Source of the DNA: Capitulum mitella
Taxonomy: Eukaryota > Arthropoda > Thecostraca > Pollicipedomorpha > Pollicipedidae
Assembly: GCA_030062745.1 (NCBI GenBank)
Contig: CP099843.1
Location: 23,862,122 to 23,926,121, forward strand
Direction: 5' to 3'
DNA length: 64,000 nt
Part shown: piece after piece, positions 1-10,989 of the stretch
Position numbering within the stretch: the first letter of the stretch is position 1
How the letters are laid out: each line of letters begins with the position of its first letter
Program-made: the position numbers and the translations under genes
Notes under the pieces: generated by a model
The model's database searches: none
What the model was told of the DNA's origin: nothing
The model's input: the letters and a program-made list of their open reading frames with translations, nothing else

Positions 1-154
1 AATTTCTGTAATGTTAAGTTGTAACATGAACATGTGTCCATTAATCCATGATAGGCTACTAGTAAACTAAAAAATAGCCTACGTTTGCTCTCTGTGGAAT
101 TTTGGTAGCTTTCAGATAGTACCAACGCCTAATTAGCCATCGTGAAAACGTGAA

Positions 155-156
<2 letters not shown>

Positions 157-204
<48 letters not shown>
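157..204. repeat. (AT)n microsatellite
   Basis: Uninterrupted alternating AT. It creates false Y-I-Y-I open frames. Confidence 0.95.
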
Positions 205-206
<2 letters not shown>

Positions 207-687
207 TTTGTTAAACACGACGGCAAACTGACCATTTATCAGCTTCTTTTTCGTTTATTCCAAGATCATTGTTACTCGTTGGTCGTTGTCGGTATGTTTA
301 TGCAAAGCATTTCCAAAACTAGTCATTTATTGGTCAAAATATTGAACTGTGTAACTTCATTCTCAAGACAAACAAAAAGTACTACATACACATTGAGTTC
401 AAGGGAAAAATTGAAATCGCTACGCATGACACATGACATTTCCGTACACACCTGACTGCAAAACGCCTACAGCCACCATACTCAACGATATTCAGTCATG
501 ATGATGCCTTGGAAACAGTCTGTCTTGAGAATGAACATAGACAGCTCGAAACGTCTGATACCGGCAAACAAATCACTTGAAACTACGAAAAAACGAACAA
601 AAAGCCAAGAAATGTTCACCTTGTGGTCGTTTTTGACAAGCAATGTGTTAAAGAGAATCTACTCCCAAAATACTTTACAGATATATA

Positions 688-689
<2 letters not shown>

Positions 690-754
<65 letters not shown>
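690..754. repeat. (AT)n-(GT)n compound microsatellite
   Basis: About 14 AT units pass directly into about 18 GT units with one late interruption. Confidence 0.95.
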
Positions 755-757
<3 letters not shown>

Positions 758-915
758 TGTGCGTACGGTTGCGGCGCCCTCCGACAATTGGCGTGAAAAT
801 TGTCGTGTCTTGTATGTAGTGTCGTGTACCGCTACAAATGTAACAGGAGAGAGCGTGTATCCCTGCCTATCAGTGGGTATATCGGCAACACAATCACAAC
901 ATTGTGAAGACGCCA

Positions 916-916
<1 letters not shown>

Positions 917-961
<45 letters not shown>

Positions 962-1027
962 TATAGTATTAGTTATATATATATATGTATAATTTATATA
1001 TATATATATATATATAAATAAATATAT
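917..1027. repeat. (AT)n microsatellite cluster
   Basis: Three alternating AT tracts separated by short AT-rich spacers. Confidence 0.93.
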
Positions 1028-1487
1028 ATAATTTTTTTATTGTATACTGCCACAAGCCTGAAGTGCAAAATTTTCTTGTGCCATTTTCATCAGTCAACGC
1101 CAAAATTTTAGACATTGCTCTGTAATGCATTTTTTTACATTTAACTGAACTTAATTGCTATTGCATTGTGGACACGGCCCATTTCAAGGCTTGATAAACT
1201 TGATAAGTACCTACGATGAACGTTTCCTGGATCTGGGGTGGGGTCACTGAGGTTTTATGAACCCCACCCCATATCCAGCATACGTCCGTCTTGTATCTCC
1301 CTCAGATTTAAGCAAGTTTTTTGGTTGAACAATTTAAGCCTAGCACGTATCCTCCGCTTATCGTACTGCGTACATGATTCAAAATCCGATGCCGGTTTAA
1401 AACAAAGGACTACGATTTGTTCCGGCATGGTTGAAAAACGAAAAAGAAAACGTCGGGCAGTCGGAGCAAAAGCTGAAGCCTACTCAC

Positions 1488-1618
1488 GTGGCTTGAGGAC
1501 AATAGGTGGCAGCCCAATCTAGCGCCATAATGTGCTTATAGGTCAGGTTGTGGTAGGAGTCAATGAAGTCGCCCTGCACCAGGTCTTGATGATCTTTATG
1601 CTCCTTAATAATGTCGCT
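1488..1618 (-). CDS. beta-1,3-galactosyltransferase-like (GT31), second exon
   Basis: Seen: acceptor GTCCACAG, then a 131-bp open frame, then donor GTGAGT at 1487-1482. The translation begins SDIIKEHKDHQ and continues DLVQGDFIDSY-NLTYK, then W-AA--C. This is the hallmark second block of GT31 galactosyltransferases (D-LQ-DF-DSY-NLT-K---G--W----C). It joins the exon ending at 11750 in phase 0 with normal family spacing, giving ...QVVSQ/SDIIKEH.... The exon ends in phase 2 within codon 44. The DxD metal-binding block should be in the next exon, beyond the left end of the window. The NLT is also an N-glycosylation sequon. Several vertebrate B3GALT genes have their coding region in one exon; here it is split by about 10.1 kb of repeat-filled intron. 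I see no disabling change, so a live gene is likely. Confidence 0.8.
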
Positions 1619-1658
1619 CTGTGGACAAATTTCGCGATTTGTTAGATTACAATGCACC

Positions 1659-1662
<4 letters not shown>

Positions 1663-1702
<40 letters not shown>
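1663..1702. repeat. (AT)n microsatellite
   Basis: Alternating AT tract between exon-like segment X and the second GT31 exon. Confidence 0.95.
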
Positions 1703-1705
<3 letters not shown>

Positions 1706-1740
1706 GTATAGTATAATAGTATGTTTTCCTTGATACATAC

Positions 1741-1830
1741 TTCGTTAAAAACGACCGCATGTTCCTCATTTGCTAGTTTCTTGATGAATCGTTCAAGTTC
1801 CTTTGTATTTCCTTTAACAAACTTATCGAG
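1741..1830 (-). other. exon-like segment X, copy 1 (charged helix, unknown family)
   Basis: An open minus-strand stretch reads approximately FVKGNTKELERFIKKLANEE and then HAVVFNE, ending exactly at a strong donor (GTATGT at 1740-1735). The left edge is uncertain; an acceptor-like TCTCGATAAG lies at the start. It sits 122 bp upstream of the second GT31 exon, but including it would lengthen a spacer that already fits the family, so I do not join it to that gene. A diverged twin lies on the opposite strand at 5868-5939. I do not recognise the family. Confidence 0.35.
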
Positions 1831-2039
1831 ATTACAAGTCAGATGTACAAAATTACTCATTTATATTATATATTGGCGTTTTGGGGCACCTGTCTCATCT
1901 TACGAGAGATGAAAGGCTGGCACAAGTAACGGTTTGAAAATGGTTTTTGGTGCACCAGGTTTACATGTAACATATACCGTCAACAGGGAAATAAGTAAGT
2001 GGATAAAAAGACCAATCGAAGCTTTGGATTCAACAACTA

Positions 2040-2450
2040 ATGCCCTGTTCTCAGCACCTCTAAGATGGTACAAGAATTTAGTTGTTTGTTTAGGGCTGGC
2101 GAGTTTTCATGAATATATACACCTTCCCATATTTTGAGCCGTCTCACGCCATAAATTTTCGTAATATGGTCGTATTCTCCGTCAATTGTTGTCGCGTTAT
2201 GGTGTCGTGCTCTTGCGTTGTAGTGGCTATGCACCTACACGACGGCGCGCCACTACAACACATGAGACAAGAACATGACGGGACCATAACACGACAACAG
2301 CTGACGGACAATACGACCATATTACCAACATCTTATGACGTGAGACGGCTTCAAATAAGACAAAATGTATACATGCATGAAAACTCGCCAGCCCTTAAGA
2401 AGCGACTAAATTCTTGCATCACCTTAGAGCTACTGGGAGCAGGACGTTAG
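2040..2450. mobile_element. head-to-head pair of Penelope-like element 3' ends (GIY-YIG endonuclease), forming a palindrome
   Basis: The two halves are inverted copies of one sequence, with a centre near 2245. The right half (+) reads MHLHDGAPLQHM, then a phrase ending DVRRLQIRQ and VYMHENSPALKKRLNS. The left half (-) reads the same C-terminus as VRRLKI and VYIHENSPALNKQLNS. This order (MHL-(D/S)G, H, then R-L-I-E--YI---P-LN) is the C-terminal half of the GIY-YIG nuclease of Penelope-like retroelements. The actual GIY/YIG strand is missing in both arms. Penelope copies are known to occur in inverted or tandem arrangements with partial flanking copies. Both arms carry mismatches, so this is a relic. 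Outer flanks (CTAA / TTAG) might be a short target duplication. Confidence 0.6.
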
Positions 2451-5400
2451 CCCTTGAATACAGCATTTCGATTACTCTCCTTAGCGACTTATTTCGCTAC
2501 TGACAGTATATGTTACCACTAAACTTGGTGCACCGCAAATAGTTTTCATATAGTTACTTTCTCTGATATGTAATCTCGACGAATTTTGGGACATCTCACG
2601 TGATATCGACCAAGGGATAACACACCATAGCCTCAATTCGTAACGAAATTTTGTCGCGGGGAGGGGGTAATTGTGGTAGGGGTGTCAAATTTTCATTTCT
2701 CAGCTCCGTCTGACGATCGTTTTTTTGCGCTGGAGCAATCTCAGATTTCTGACTTTGGTGATTTTTGACCAAACCTTTGGTGTGATAATGTGTATTATTG
2801 CAGTAACGAATGATGGTACTTTCAAAAACTGTGTGTCGTTGTGAAGAGGACATAATGCTGCGATTTTCGCGTTCCGCATTTTTCAAATTCCTTAACGTTT
2901 TCATTTGACCCTTAGACCAATTTTAAGGTCAAATTTGAGGATGTGCCCAGTGATTTCGATTGAAACTGTGAGTAGGTGAAATACTTTCCAAACGTTTTTT
3001 GATTCGTCTTTAGTCGGGAAAAAAAGAAAAAAAATCGTCTTTAGAGAGAAAAGTTCCCCATTTTGATCTCAAACACTATATATGCACGTATAATTTATGG
3101 TATATTGGCTGAAAACATCATCGTTGGGCATTTCCTCGTCCGCTAACGGCGTGAAACGGCCTAGCAATGGCAGATTTCATGCTTTATGGCAAGCGAATCA
3201 GTTTATCAGGTGATGCTGTTATGAACAAACATCGAATAGAAATGCAGGTACAAGAAACAGTCGATATCGTTCGAGACGGAATCGGCCGCAAACTTAAAAA
3301 AATCCAAGTTTTCAGTCGAGTGCCGCCGCAGACTGGGCAACTGGCGGGTGATGCGGTGAGTCCAAACGGTATGGGTGCCAAAATGAGCAAAGAAATATGA
3401 AAATGATAGCAGTTAAAACGCTCGTCACCATTTCACCATTGAAATACTCTTCATATACTAATATGATGACTGTGTTTGGCACCGTAAGTTGAGACCGGAG
3501 GCCATTTCTTTTGAAAATATTGATGGCAACACAAATTAAGCCGTGGGCAACCTCTGACTCAATATGGTATTACATGTTTTCCACGGCATGCGGAAATATC
3601 TGCAGTGACCTTCTGAGCCGTCTCTCTTACTACGGATGCCGATTTTTAACCCTCTTCTCGGTGGTAAGAGCGGCGTCTTTGACGCTGCTAATGTGCTTGG
3701 ACACATTTCTTAAGTTTTCAGAATAGCGAGGGAACGGCAGCGCAAGACGCTTTAAAATTTTCTGTGCCTTTCCTCACATCCGTTACGCACATTTTGGGTA
3801 AATCTTCATTTTGGGTCGGGTCAGGCCAATGACCTGGGTCTATTTGAAGGGATCCGTGTCAGAAATAGTTATGACTGCAATAAGGTTAACAAATTTAAAG
3901 ATATCAAATTATGTCTTGGTACATCGCCTTATATTGCCAATCGTCTTAAAACGTTTAAAATGAAGTTTCTTGAAAAGGTTAAGTTAATAATCCGAGGCCA
4001 AAGAAGGGTTTAGCTGGTTTCGATAAATTCCATTTTCTGTATTTTTGTTCCTTTAAAAATTGCATTTTGGGGAATAGAGGTTAGCACAGCATCATGAACA
4101 TAACAAAAAAATGGTTGGCATCAGTCAATGTGCCGGAGGTCAAGCCGAGGTCAAGGTTATTTTCCGTTTTTTTATCTCCCTTCTGGGTTAACTATAAACA
4201 TTTTGGGGCAAGCTTTTTTATTTTATGACATGATTTACCTTTTCGCCCCAAATAGCTCTGATGTGTACCACTTAGCGCACTCTAAGGGTTCAAGGTCACT
4301 TGAAGCTACTGAAGCTCATTTCGATTCAAGGACGTATTGGAGCCTGAAAAATTTGGTTGGGAAGTTGAAGAAGGCAGGCAAAATGTTTTTCTTTAACATT
4401 TAGAAATATATTGGCATATAAATATACAAATCAAGGGGTGGTGACGTCCTACCCATTACAAGGTATATGTATCAAATGCAGCGCCATTGTGTATGCTTGC
4501 AAATTATTTTGTAAGTATGCTTTTTGTAACAAAGAAGGCAGAATCTATTTGGCTCCTCCTCTGCTAGTTGGGCTGACAGAGTGAGACAGCAGGCAGGTTT
4601 CGCCTGCTATTGCATGACGCGAGAGGAAGAACGCGTTTTAAAACTACAAACTTTTATTTGCGAATGACAATGATATTTTTTTAGTTTCCTTGACTTGTTT
4701 TGCATGATGTAAGCTCTACTTTTGCGGTGTCTTCTCCTTTTTTTCTATGGTTACGGTTCGCGATTTGGAAGAGGGAAGGGTGTCCAGACCACTCCCCCCT
4801 CCCTCTGGTATGGGAAAGGTGGAACTGACGACTGGTACGCGGCGGATTAAAAAAAGCACAAAATCTGCCCAGCCGGCCGACCAATCGACAGTCTTCGCAT
4901 ACGTCGCACATCATAGCAGAATGATAGCAGAAGGCAACAAACGAAACTGCGTGATGTCATCAGTCGGTCGCAGTTAATTGACTACATTTCCGGTCGAATC
5001 CGCCGAGGTGTCACGCCATCGAAATCTGGTGGACGTCACTCGGTTCGTCCGTCGTGTCCGCATCGGGCAATTCCACCACGGTTTATCGCTCGTGTAAACT
5101 GAGCTTTAACGCTTTACTGCCTCCGCGACGCACTTCCCTGTGGCGTGTTACGTGAGCCAAGGCCATGCGGCACGGCCATGTGCCGTGAAGAAAAAGGTAA
5201 CTACATGTTCGTAACGGGCGACAGGTGACGACAAATGCAATGAGATAACGGAATTGGTGACATTTACATGAAAGAAAACAATGACCTGGATTGTTTAGAG
5301 CTACCTTCGCCAGTCGTTCATACTACTTTTTGCCGGTCTAGGTCGGAAATTTCCAGGAACGCTTTGGGTGAACGCATCGCGAACTTCAAATGCAATTTGT

Positions 5401-5867
5401 AACGTGAAAAACAAGAATAAGAACTTTTTTTCGATTTCAAAACACATAAGAATTCTTTGAAGAGCATTTGACCTGTCAATGGTTCTAATCGGATTCACTG
5501 GTCACGCCAACAAAATTCGAACCTGAAAATAGATTTCATTGTCAAATAAAAAGCAAAAGATATTTTGGAGGATGCAAATAGCAAAAAGATCAAGCATTTT
5601 GTTCTCACCACAACGATACCCAGTTTTTGAAAATGCGTTTACTTGCCACTGAAATAATTCGCATTATTCCACGAAGAGTTTGGCCAAAAATAATAAAAAG
5701 TTAAAATTTCAGATCGCGTTAGCACAAAACCCGCTTGCCCGACCGACCTAAGAAATAAAAAATATGACAGCTCAGCCATAGACTACCCACGAGACCAAAT
5801 TTGATGAAAGCTTGAGACTATAGTGTGTTAATTTTGTAGGTGCCTCGTCGATTTGTCCCTTTGCTAA
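2451..5867. other. intron sequence with no recognised gene
   Basis: I see no exon with both splice signals and no RNA gene. Open frames at 3167-3400 and 4128-4403 have no family resemblance. The stretch 4990-5170 is GC-richer with several CpG dinucleotides, but I see no exon there. Confidence 0.4.
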
Positions 5868-5939
5868 GAGAAGGCCCGAGAACTTGAACGATACATCAGG
5901 GAGCTAGCAAATCCGGAACATGCCGTCGTTTTTAACGAA
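5868..5939 (+). other. exon-like segment X, copy 2 (twin of 1741-1830)
   Basis: The plus strand reads approximately KARELERYIRELANPE then HAVVFNEA. It is the same 24-residue segment as the minus-strand copy at 1741-1830, with mostly conservative changes. An AG (GCTAAGAG) precedes it, but the donor position is replaced by the start of an (AT)n tract. Both copies run directly into AT-rich microsatellite, so the pair may be carried by a repeat. Confidence 0.35.
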
Positions 5940-5987
<48 letters not shown>

Positions 5988-5988
5988 A
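5940..5988. repeat. (AT)n microsatellite
   Basis: Alternating AT tract directly after exon-like segment X copy 2. Confidence 0.95.
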
Positions 5989-6040
5989 CCTTACTCAAGA
6001 TACACCTCCCCTGAAAGCGACCAACGTAGTGTACGAGTAA

Positions 6041-7053
6041 CCCTATTCCCGGAGGGCTAGACGGTACAGCCGATTCCCGGCAGGGAGAGGGAATGGATTT
6101 TCCCCCCTCCCCGAGATCTCGAGAACTACAGATCCGATTTCATCGCAACAAACTGCGATCGATTTATCACGACGTAAACTACATTTTTATAAAGAAGTAA
6201 TGGGGATATTTTTGAACTTGTTATAACTCTGCTGTTTATGGACTGATTTTGATGACATTGACATGAATCGAAGTTATGGATAGGACTTTTACCATAGGTC
6301 CATATATCTGAATTTTGAGAAAATTCATAGGCATTCGCAGGGTTTTAAGAATAGGAGGAATAGTTTTTCAAAACATGGGTTTTCAAGAAAGTTTAGGACA
6401 TCTTTTACATTTTACTAGGCATGTTATGCTGAAGAAGTACAAATCATATTATAATGTTTGTATAATGTTAGCACAGGCGGTGCCAGGGACATGAAAAAGG
6501 GGGGTCTGTCATGGTCACATGTTCTCCAGGTCAACTCACGACCTTTGACCTTAAATGACCTCTACTGACCTAAGAGTCACCTAGAGTGCTCTTGTATACA
6601 CTTGATGTTATTTGGAAACGTTTCCAATCATTTGAATGTCGTAGCTCCGTGACCCGACTTGATATCAAACTGGAACTTGGTGCAGAAGTAGAAAGCAACC
6701 TTCTACGTCATATATATTCCGGATGTGGCATATCAAAAAATAACGCCAAAATTTTTACTTTAAAACGAAAAATTTACTTTTGTCCTTTACGACCCTGCAA
6801 AGTGTTCTCAGACATTTTCCTTTTGTCGTTAACAGCGCCAAAAATGGTCTGAGGTGCCTCCCAAAAACGTTGCCTGGCTCTGCCCCTGAGCAAAGCAGAG
6901 CAACGAAATTCCGTGACAAACGTGGAAAGAAAAGTCAGGAAAAGTCACCAAGTTTCCTGGCACTACTTCAGAAACCTTGGAAATGGCAAGCAAAAAACCC
7001 GAGTGCGTTTTCTGAGGACTGAGTCAGGACTGAGCCCCCTGCCGGCAATAGGG
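6041..7053 (-). mobile_element. TTAA-flanked family A element, copy A1
   Basis: Starts with CCCTATTCCCGG after GTAA (a decayed TTAA) and ends GCAATAGGG followed by TTAA at 7054-7057. The CTAGACGG-type end comes first, so the copy is reversed relative to A4. Inside are family A landmarks: ATTGTAATG-type text near 6450, the AAAAGGGGGG and ATGACCTCTACTGACC region (6480-6570), and GGCTCTGCCCCTGAGCAAA-like text near 6880. At about 1.0 kb it is shorter than the other copies. No transposase; non-autonomous. Confidence 0.8.
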
Positions 7054-7058
7054 TTAAA

Positions 7059-7300
7059 TGCCCAAGTCGTGACTGTACGCGCCGCTCCAACTCAGTCTAC
7101 ATTGGACCCACCACTTCAGCATTATTACGACGCATCACAAAGCATGTGCAAGAGGGTGCTCGAGACAAGCACATGACAAGAAAACACAGCATGGAAGTAG
7201 CACAATTATTAATAGTACGACGTAAGACTATACTGACGAGTTGTGGAAACAGACACGAACCGAGAGTTTTGGAGGTTGTGCACTGGGGTGTGTCGATTTT
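7059..7300 (+). pseudogene. Penelope-like GIY-YIG endonuclease fragment
   Basis: The frame begins CPSRDC, continues SNSVYIGPTTSALLRRITKH, then VQEGARDKHMTRKHS and ends RHEPRVLEVVH. That is the GIY-YIG core of Penelope-like elements: a CP---C motif, the YIG strand with T-T---RR(I/L)--H, then H, and a terminal LE---(I/H). It starts 2 bp after the TTAA that bounds family A copy A1, so A1 inserted in or beside the Penelope relic. No upstream reverse transcriptase is present. The frame runs on to 7409 without further resemblance. Confidence 0.6.
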
Positions 7301-7409
7301 GACCTTTTGTCTTGAAATGGCACATATCATAGGTAGAAACTTGAGCACAACGTTAACATTTCCACTGTCAAAAAACATCCTTTGGATAACGTTTACTATC
7401 CCCACCTAG

Positions 7410-9050
7410 CGAATATCTTATAATCGACTACCGGGCCGCACGCCATCTGTTGAGAGCTATTGGCACCACGCTTGGTTACTTACCCTGCGCAATGGAAGGG
7501 GGTTTCGCATCAACGCACACTGGAAGGGAAGGGACAAACGTGCCCCCCTCCGATCTTGGAAACAGTGGGGGCAGAGACATGAAGACATGAAAGAAAGACA
7601 AGAGACATGAAGTTTCATACACAGGGATGGGCTACAACGATTTACGTTTTGTGCAATTTTCATGACCCAAGATTAATATCTTCAAGGTCAAATGGTGTCG
7701 CAAAACGTCAACTTTGGACACTTTTACGGCCCGTGCAGGCCATGCCCGCGCGACTTTTCGAACGAAACGGGAAAAGGATGTTTGAACTTTAACACACGGA
7801 ATACGACAATTTCCATTCATCTGGCGTCTTGACTAAAGATTTCGAGTCGAGGTCATGTCAGGTCATTGACGTATGACATCATTTTTTCGTCTTTGGCAGA
7901 TCAGACTTTGAGCAACACGGCATAGCCTGAATGTAAATGAGGGCACCACACGCATCTTCTGGCGTATTTCCAGTGAAGGTAGCCAACATCGGTACATTTG
8001 ACCACTTTCAGCGTTTAGATTTATGCATTTATGTATATGTATACGTGTATATACATATCAGTATCAACGTGCCCAACTTGTTTAGAGTAGGGTCTTTGAA
8101 TGCACATTTCATACAAATCGACATATTGCAAAGCAAATCTGGACCAGGCCGCAAAATAGCTGACCTTGACATTTGACATCCTTGACCTTCATTGACCTTG
8201 GTATATGTAAGCGTACCAGTGTGCGAGAACGTGTTTTTATTAGGGTTTTTGAATGCATACTTCGTGCAAACCGACATGCTGCAAAGCAAATCCGGATCAG
8301 GTCACAAGCTGTTCGACCTTGACCTTTGATGACCTTGATCCTTATTGACCTTGGCTTTGGTCTTGGTACATCCATCATTTGTGCCTGAATGACGTCGTGT
8401 ATCTGAATGACGTCGCATGATTGTGTTCAAACGGTAATCTTAGGTAGAACTCTAGTCCTTTCACAAAGTTCCCATTTGTCACCGACATCCTTTGTTTTCG
8501 ATACGTTGGCTTTACTTGCAATGCTTGAAATTTCAAAATTTTCCACCCGATTTTCGATTTTTCTGCTTCAATTGACGAGTTATTCAATATCCATAACTGT
8601 CACAAAGTATCAGCAACCAACTCCAATCCTTTCTTGAGATTTTCAAGAAAAATGGGTGTGGGGGGGCACAAAAAGACCCCCTTCCAGTGCGCTTGTTAAG
8701 GTCCAAAATCGCCTGCTGTTGTGCGGGCCGCAGTCTCGCAACCTTGTTTAGGGATTATTGTATGTGTTGCTGGACTCGGAGAGATATGAATTGGTCTATC
8801 GGCAAATGCGGTCACCCTGCGGCGTTAATATCCTCTTCTGCGGTCCTCCAAAAAGTAAATGTCATTCTCACTGACGCTGTCGGTTTATTACCCAGCGCAT
8901 TAGGAGTGATGAGAACAGTCAAATGCAATGCGAGAGAGATACATATTGTGAACAATAGTGGGCCATGCATTATGCAAACCAAGATCACTGTCAATCCTTA
9001 TAACACACTAAATCAGTCGTTAGCACTAAAAGACGCCTGGTTTGACGCGC
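7410..9050. other. intron sequence with a local tandem repeat, no recognised gene
   Basis: Mostly unrecognised AT-rich sequence. Two imperfect direct copies of a roughly 112-bp block rich in TGACCTTGACC strings lie at 8091-8202 and 8237-8352, listed separately. A C/G-rich string GGTGTGGGGGGG occurs near 8655. Confidence 0.4.
8091..8352. repeat. two direct copies of a TGACCTTGACC-rich block
   Basis: Both copies run TTTGAATGCA..., then GCAAAGCAAATC(T/C)GGA-CAGG, then a string of GACCTTGACC and TTGACCTTGG. They are spaced about 145 bp and differ by many substitutions, so the duplication is old. Confidence 0.7.
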
Positions 9051-9054
9051 TCAG

Positions 9055-9832
9055 ATCAGGAAGAGGGTAGCCTGCCTTGCAGAAACTGAAATCTCTCTTG
9101 GTGGATAAAGGCAGAGCTTTTCGGTGCGCGAAGTGAGCGCGGATGACCCCGTTCCGGGATTCTTGGCCAACTACGGCGGCTGAGGCTTCTGTAACTACGC
9201 GAACTACACGCTCCGCAGCTTGCGTGTGAACTGGATACCTCCTGATTTTCGTCGGGATGTCGGCGATGCGCTCGATCTCCTCGTCGCAAATCTTTGACAG
9301 CAGAGGCGGCTGAGTCACACGTGTGGATTCCCAGTCGATTAAATCAACGTAGGTAGCGGGGCTAGTGATCCTAAATGGTCGAACGCCTGACCCAGATTCG
9401 CTGTCGCAGAAAGCGAGGATGTCTGGCTGCTCTGCTGCGGATAGCTGCATCGCTGTCGGCTGCCATCGCGAGCAGAATGGTCTCGGGATGAGCCCAGTGG
9501 CCATTCCTCTGGATGACGGGCTCAAACACGGCCCGGTCTTCATCTGGCAGATCTCGCAGCAAACGTACGCTGAAGAACAAGTTTTGTGATCCTTCTGTGC
9601 AGTATGCATGAGACTCGGTGTACAACCATACTGGTGCGTTGTGGTTCAGAATGAAGTAAACGAGTCTCTTCAGATACTCTGACGGCTCCACCGTTCCTAT
9701 GTACAGGCGAAGCCGGCGTGATGCCAGTGTGAGCCACTTTGTGTGGTTCACGGGACCAGGTTTCCTGTTACTAGCATCCGATGGGACGTCTCCAGACTGC
9801 ACGGCCATGCACAGATCATAAAATAACTTTAT
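9055..9832 (-). pseudogene. broken ORF of an unnamed invertebrate mobile-element-like protein family
   Basis: Two overlapping minus-strand frames make one protein after a single frameshift near 9430. The first reads LYIGTVEPSEYLKRLVYFIL, then W-YTESHAYCTEGSQNLFFS, DLPDEDRAVFEPVIQRNGHW and AHPETILLAMAADSD. The second reads VRPFRI, then YVDLIDWEST, PPLL, HTQAAERVVRVVTEASAAVV and SRNGVIRAHFAHRKALP. From memory, proteins with this order (C-(E/D)G, VIQRN--(F/W)AHPENLL-AM, DLIDW, HTQ-VER-V--VTEA) recur in many invertebrate genomes in multiple copies, but I cannot assign a superfamily or a biochemical role. Beyond the frameshift the frame is surprisingly open, so decay is recent or slow. It lies inside the GT31 intron in the same orientation. 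Confidence 0.5.
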
Positions 9833-10086
9833 AAAGTAGCACTTTGGCTCTGACGTGCCAGGTGGCTGAAACTTCTCGCTCCCACTCTGTTAGCCTGGTC
9901 TCCTCCTCTTGTTTCCGTTTGTTTCTTTCCTTCTTTGCTGTGTTCATACCGAAGCCCCGCATACTGCAAGAGAACACACCAACCCATTACATGCGGAAGA
10001 ATTCGCCGTCCTCCTCATTCCTTATCTGATTCAAGGCACGCTTGATCGCCGCATCCAGGTCATTCTTCATTTCTGCCTTCATACGG

Positions 10087-10278
10087 TCACTCCCCCGCCC
10101 TGGGAGTGCTGTTCCTCTTGAGGCGGAAGTACCGCTCGTAGGGTTTGGCTAATTTCCGGACGTAGGAGTCCAGCCGCAGTGTTCGCTCCGCAACTTCAAG
10201 CACGGCAGAAGCCAACGTGTAACTTCCAGACAGCGGCTTCTTCTCATTCAGGTGATGGAATTGGACCAACCGCAGCAC
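10087..10278 (-). pseudogene. possible upstream part of the unnamed mobile-element-like ORF
   Basis: A charged minus-strand open frame contains SYTLASAVLEVAERTLRLDS and VRKLAKPYERYFRLKR. It lies 250 bp upstream of, and on the same strand as, the broken ORF at 9055-9832. The join is not visible and the intervening 9833-10086 is closed in the simple frames. Confidence 0.25.
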
Positions 10279-10528
10279 ATCAAGAGCCCGGGGAAGCCTT
10301 GCGGTCCAGAGCTGGGACTCTGGCTTCCCTAGGAGTCAGTTCGCTGGCACAGAACGTGGACAACATGAAGCCTCCGAAGTCGAAAGGTGTTAAAATGGAG
10401 CGACCCCTAAATATTGCCGAACTGAAATGAAAATTTACACATATCACCACTGTTACAGGGCACAAAACAAAGCTTGAAAGAGAAGACCCGGGACCAATTT
10501 TATCCTGAGTTGTAGGATTTGGGCAACC

Positions 10529-10579
10529 CATATATATATATATATACATATACATATGCAGTATATGTGTATATATACT
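10529..10579. repeat. short (AT)n-rich tract
   Basis: Alternating AT followed by imperfect TATACATATACATATG units; intronic. Confidence 0.85.
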
Positions 10580-10989
10580 GCAGTGATTATTAAACCATAA
10601 AGCTGCTTTGTCATTTGTCAACTTTCTCTCTAGCGATTCAATCTTGCGTAAGGTTGTTTGGTTTTATGATGTATGCTCGCGTAAAATCACTTTTAGGCTC
10701 AAAATGTGCAAACAAGTCAGAATTAAATTCACTCCCTCCAACAGTCGACCGGCTTCGTACATTCCCTACATATTTTCAAAAACGAGGGTACTTTCTATAT
10801 GACGAGACAGTGTAAAATTAAAAATACTGCTTTGCAGTTCATGCTTAGCACACACCTAACTTTGAACGCATTTTCTGCATCGCGAACTCATGTCGCGAAA
10901 CGCAATGAAATATTACAAAAGACACTTATGCGTTTCCGTTCCTCCCTATGGATGTCAACGTCTTTCATACAGTTGGAAAATGCCCCTGG

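Larger units (their letters stand above)
1..1487. other. AT-rich sequence with microsatellites, probable intron of the GT31 gene
   Basis: Apart from (AT)n and (GT)n tracts listed separately I see no exon or RNA gene. The segment 770-830 resembles the inner end of family B elements (GCGGCGCC followed by a CGAAAATTG-like string) and may be a fragment. If the GT31 gene continues leftward this is intron. Confidence 0.4.

Noticed and set aside
150..992. Frames of Y-I-Y-I and V-C-V-C repeats
   Set aside because: They are (AT)n and (GT)n microsatellites.
1741..1830. Exon-like segment X as an alternative exon of the GT31 gene
   Set aside because: The two GT31 exons already join in phase with near-normal spacing; adding about 27 residues would break the family pattern. 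Kept as an unexplained segment.
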